Positions 6,818 to 6,825 of a stretch of DNA of 6,825 bases are shown piece by piece (position 1 is the first letter of the stretch; each line of letters starts with the position of its first letter). The notes below the pieces were generated by a model. It had not been told where the DNA came from. It worked only from the letters and a program-made list of their open reading frames with translations, and did not search any database. The translations under genes were made by a program, and so were the position numbers. This stretch comes from Deltaproteobacteria bacterium (GTDB lineage Bacteria > Desulfobacterota > Desulfobacteria > Desulfobacterales > JAFDDL01): contig JAFDDL010000193.1 in NCBI GenBank assembly GCA_019310865.1, positions 1-6,825 of the forward strand. Reading direction: 5' to 3'.

Positions 6818-6825
6818 CCTGTTAA

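Noticed and set aside
1..6825. tRNA, rRNA, CRISPR array, or intact insertion sequence
   Set aside because: No cloverleaf-like element, regularly spaced repeat array or transposase frame was seen on either strand.

Overview
The window reads almost entirely on the minus strand. It carries most of a dissimilatory (respiratory) arsenate reductase operon together with what looks like its own regulatory unit. In transcription order (high to low coordinates) it holds: a sigma-54 enhancer-binding activator (from the right edge to 5270); a gene-free regulatory region of about 470 bp (4801-5269); a short stand-alone receiver-like protein (4405-4800); a Tat-exported molybdopterin catalytic subunit, ArrA-like (1761-4334); a four-cluster ferredoxin-like electron-transfer subunit, ArrB-like (1025-1750); and a polytopic NrfD/PsrC-type membrane subunit, ArrC-like, which runs off the left edge (1-1024).

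The arsenate assignment rests on active-site detail rather than overall resemblance. The 857-residue catalytic subunit has C-x2-C-x3-C-x27-C for its Fe-S cluster, the RGRY motif regarded as diagnostic of ArrA, and an SHSAIC block with the presumed Mo-ligating cysteine C198. As I recall the structurally studied Shewanella enzyme, its arsenate-pocket residues (R165, Y166, H189, S190, C193, K198, Y210) all reappear here at a constant +5 offset. The 857 aa and 241 aa lengths are close to known ArrA (about 854) and ArrB (about 234). A search and tree are still needed to exclude close relatives such as antimonate reductases.

Proposed working model: ArrC oxidises menaquinol in the membrane, ArrB conducts electrons through four Fe-S clusters on the outer face, and ArrA reduces arsenate to arsenite. 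The three genes are tightly packed: 10 nt between arrA and arrB, and 0 nt between arrB and arrC. arrA follows the receiver-like gene by 70 nt with no convincing terminator, so all four are probably one transcript.

Regulation: an excellent -24/-12 sigma-54 promoter (TGGCAT-N5-TTGCT, 4879-4894, minus strand) precedes the receiver-like gene. The adjacent upstream gene encodes an activator with intact Walker A, GAFTGA, Walker B and a Fis-type helix-turn-helix. Two dyad-symmetric copies of a CTGATTTCGGAC repeat, 64 bp apart, are candidate activator sites, but they could instead be remnants of a transposon end. Sigma-54 control plus a degenerate receiver differs from the ArsR/ArrSKRP-type control described for other arr operons and is the most novel part of the window.

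Organism: the protein flavour, moderate GC content (about half by eye), Fis-type sigma-54 activators and the arrABC layout with an NrfD subunit suggest an anaerobic Desulfobacterota (deltaproteobacterial) bacterium. This is inference only. No RNA genes, CRISPR arrays or intact mobile elements were seen.
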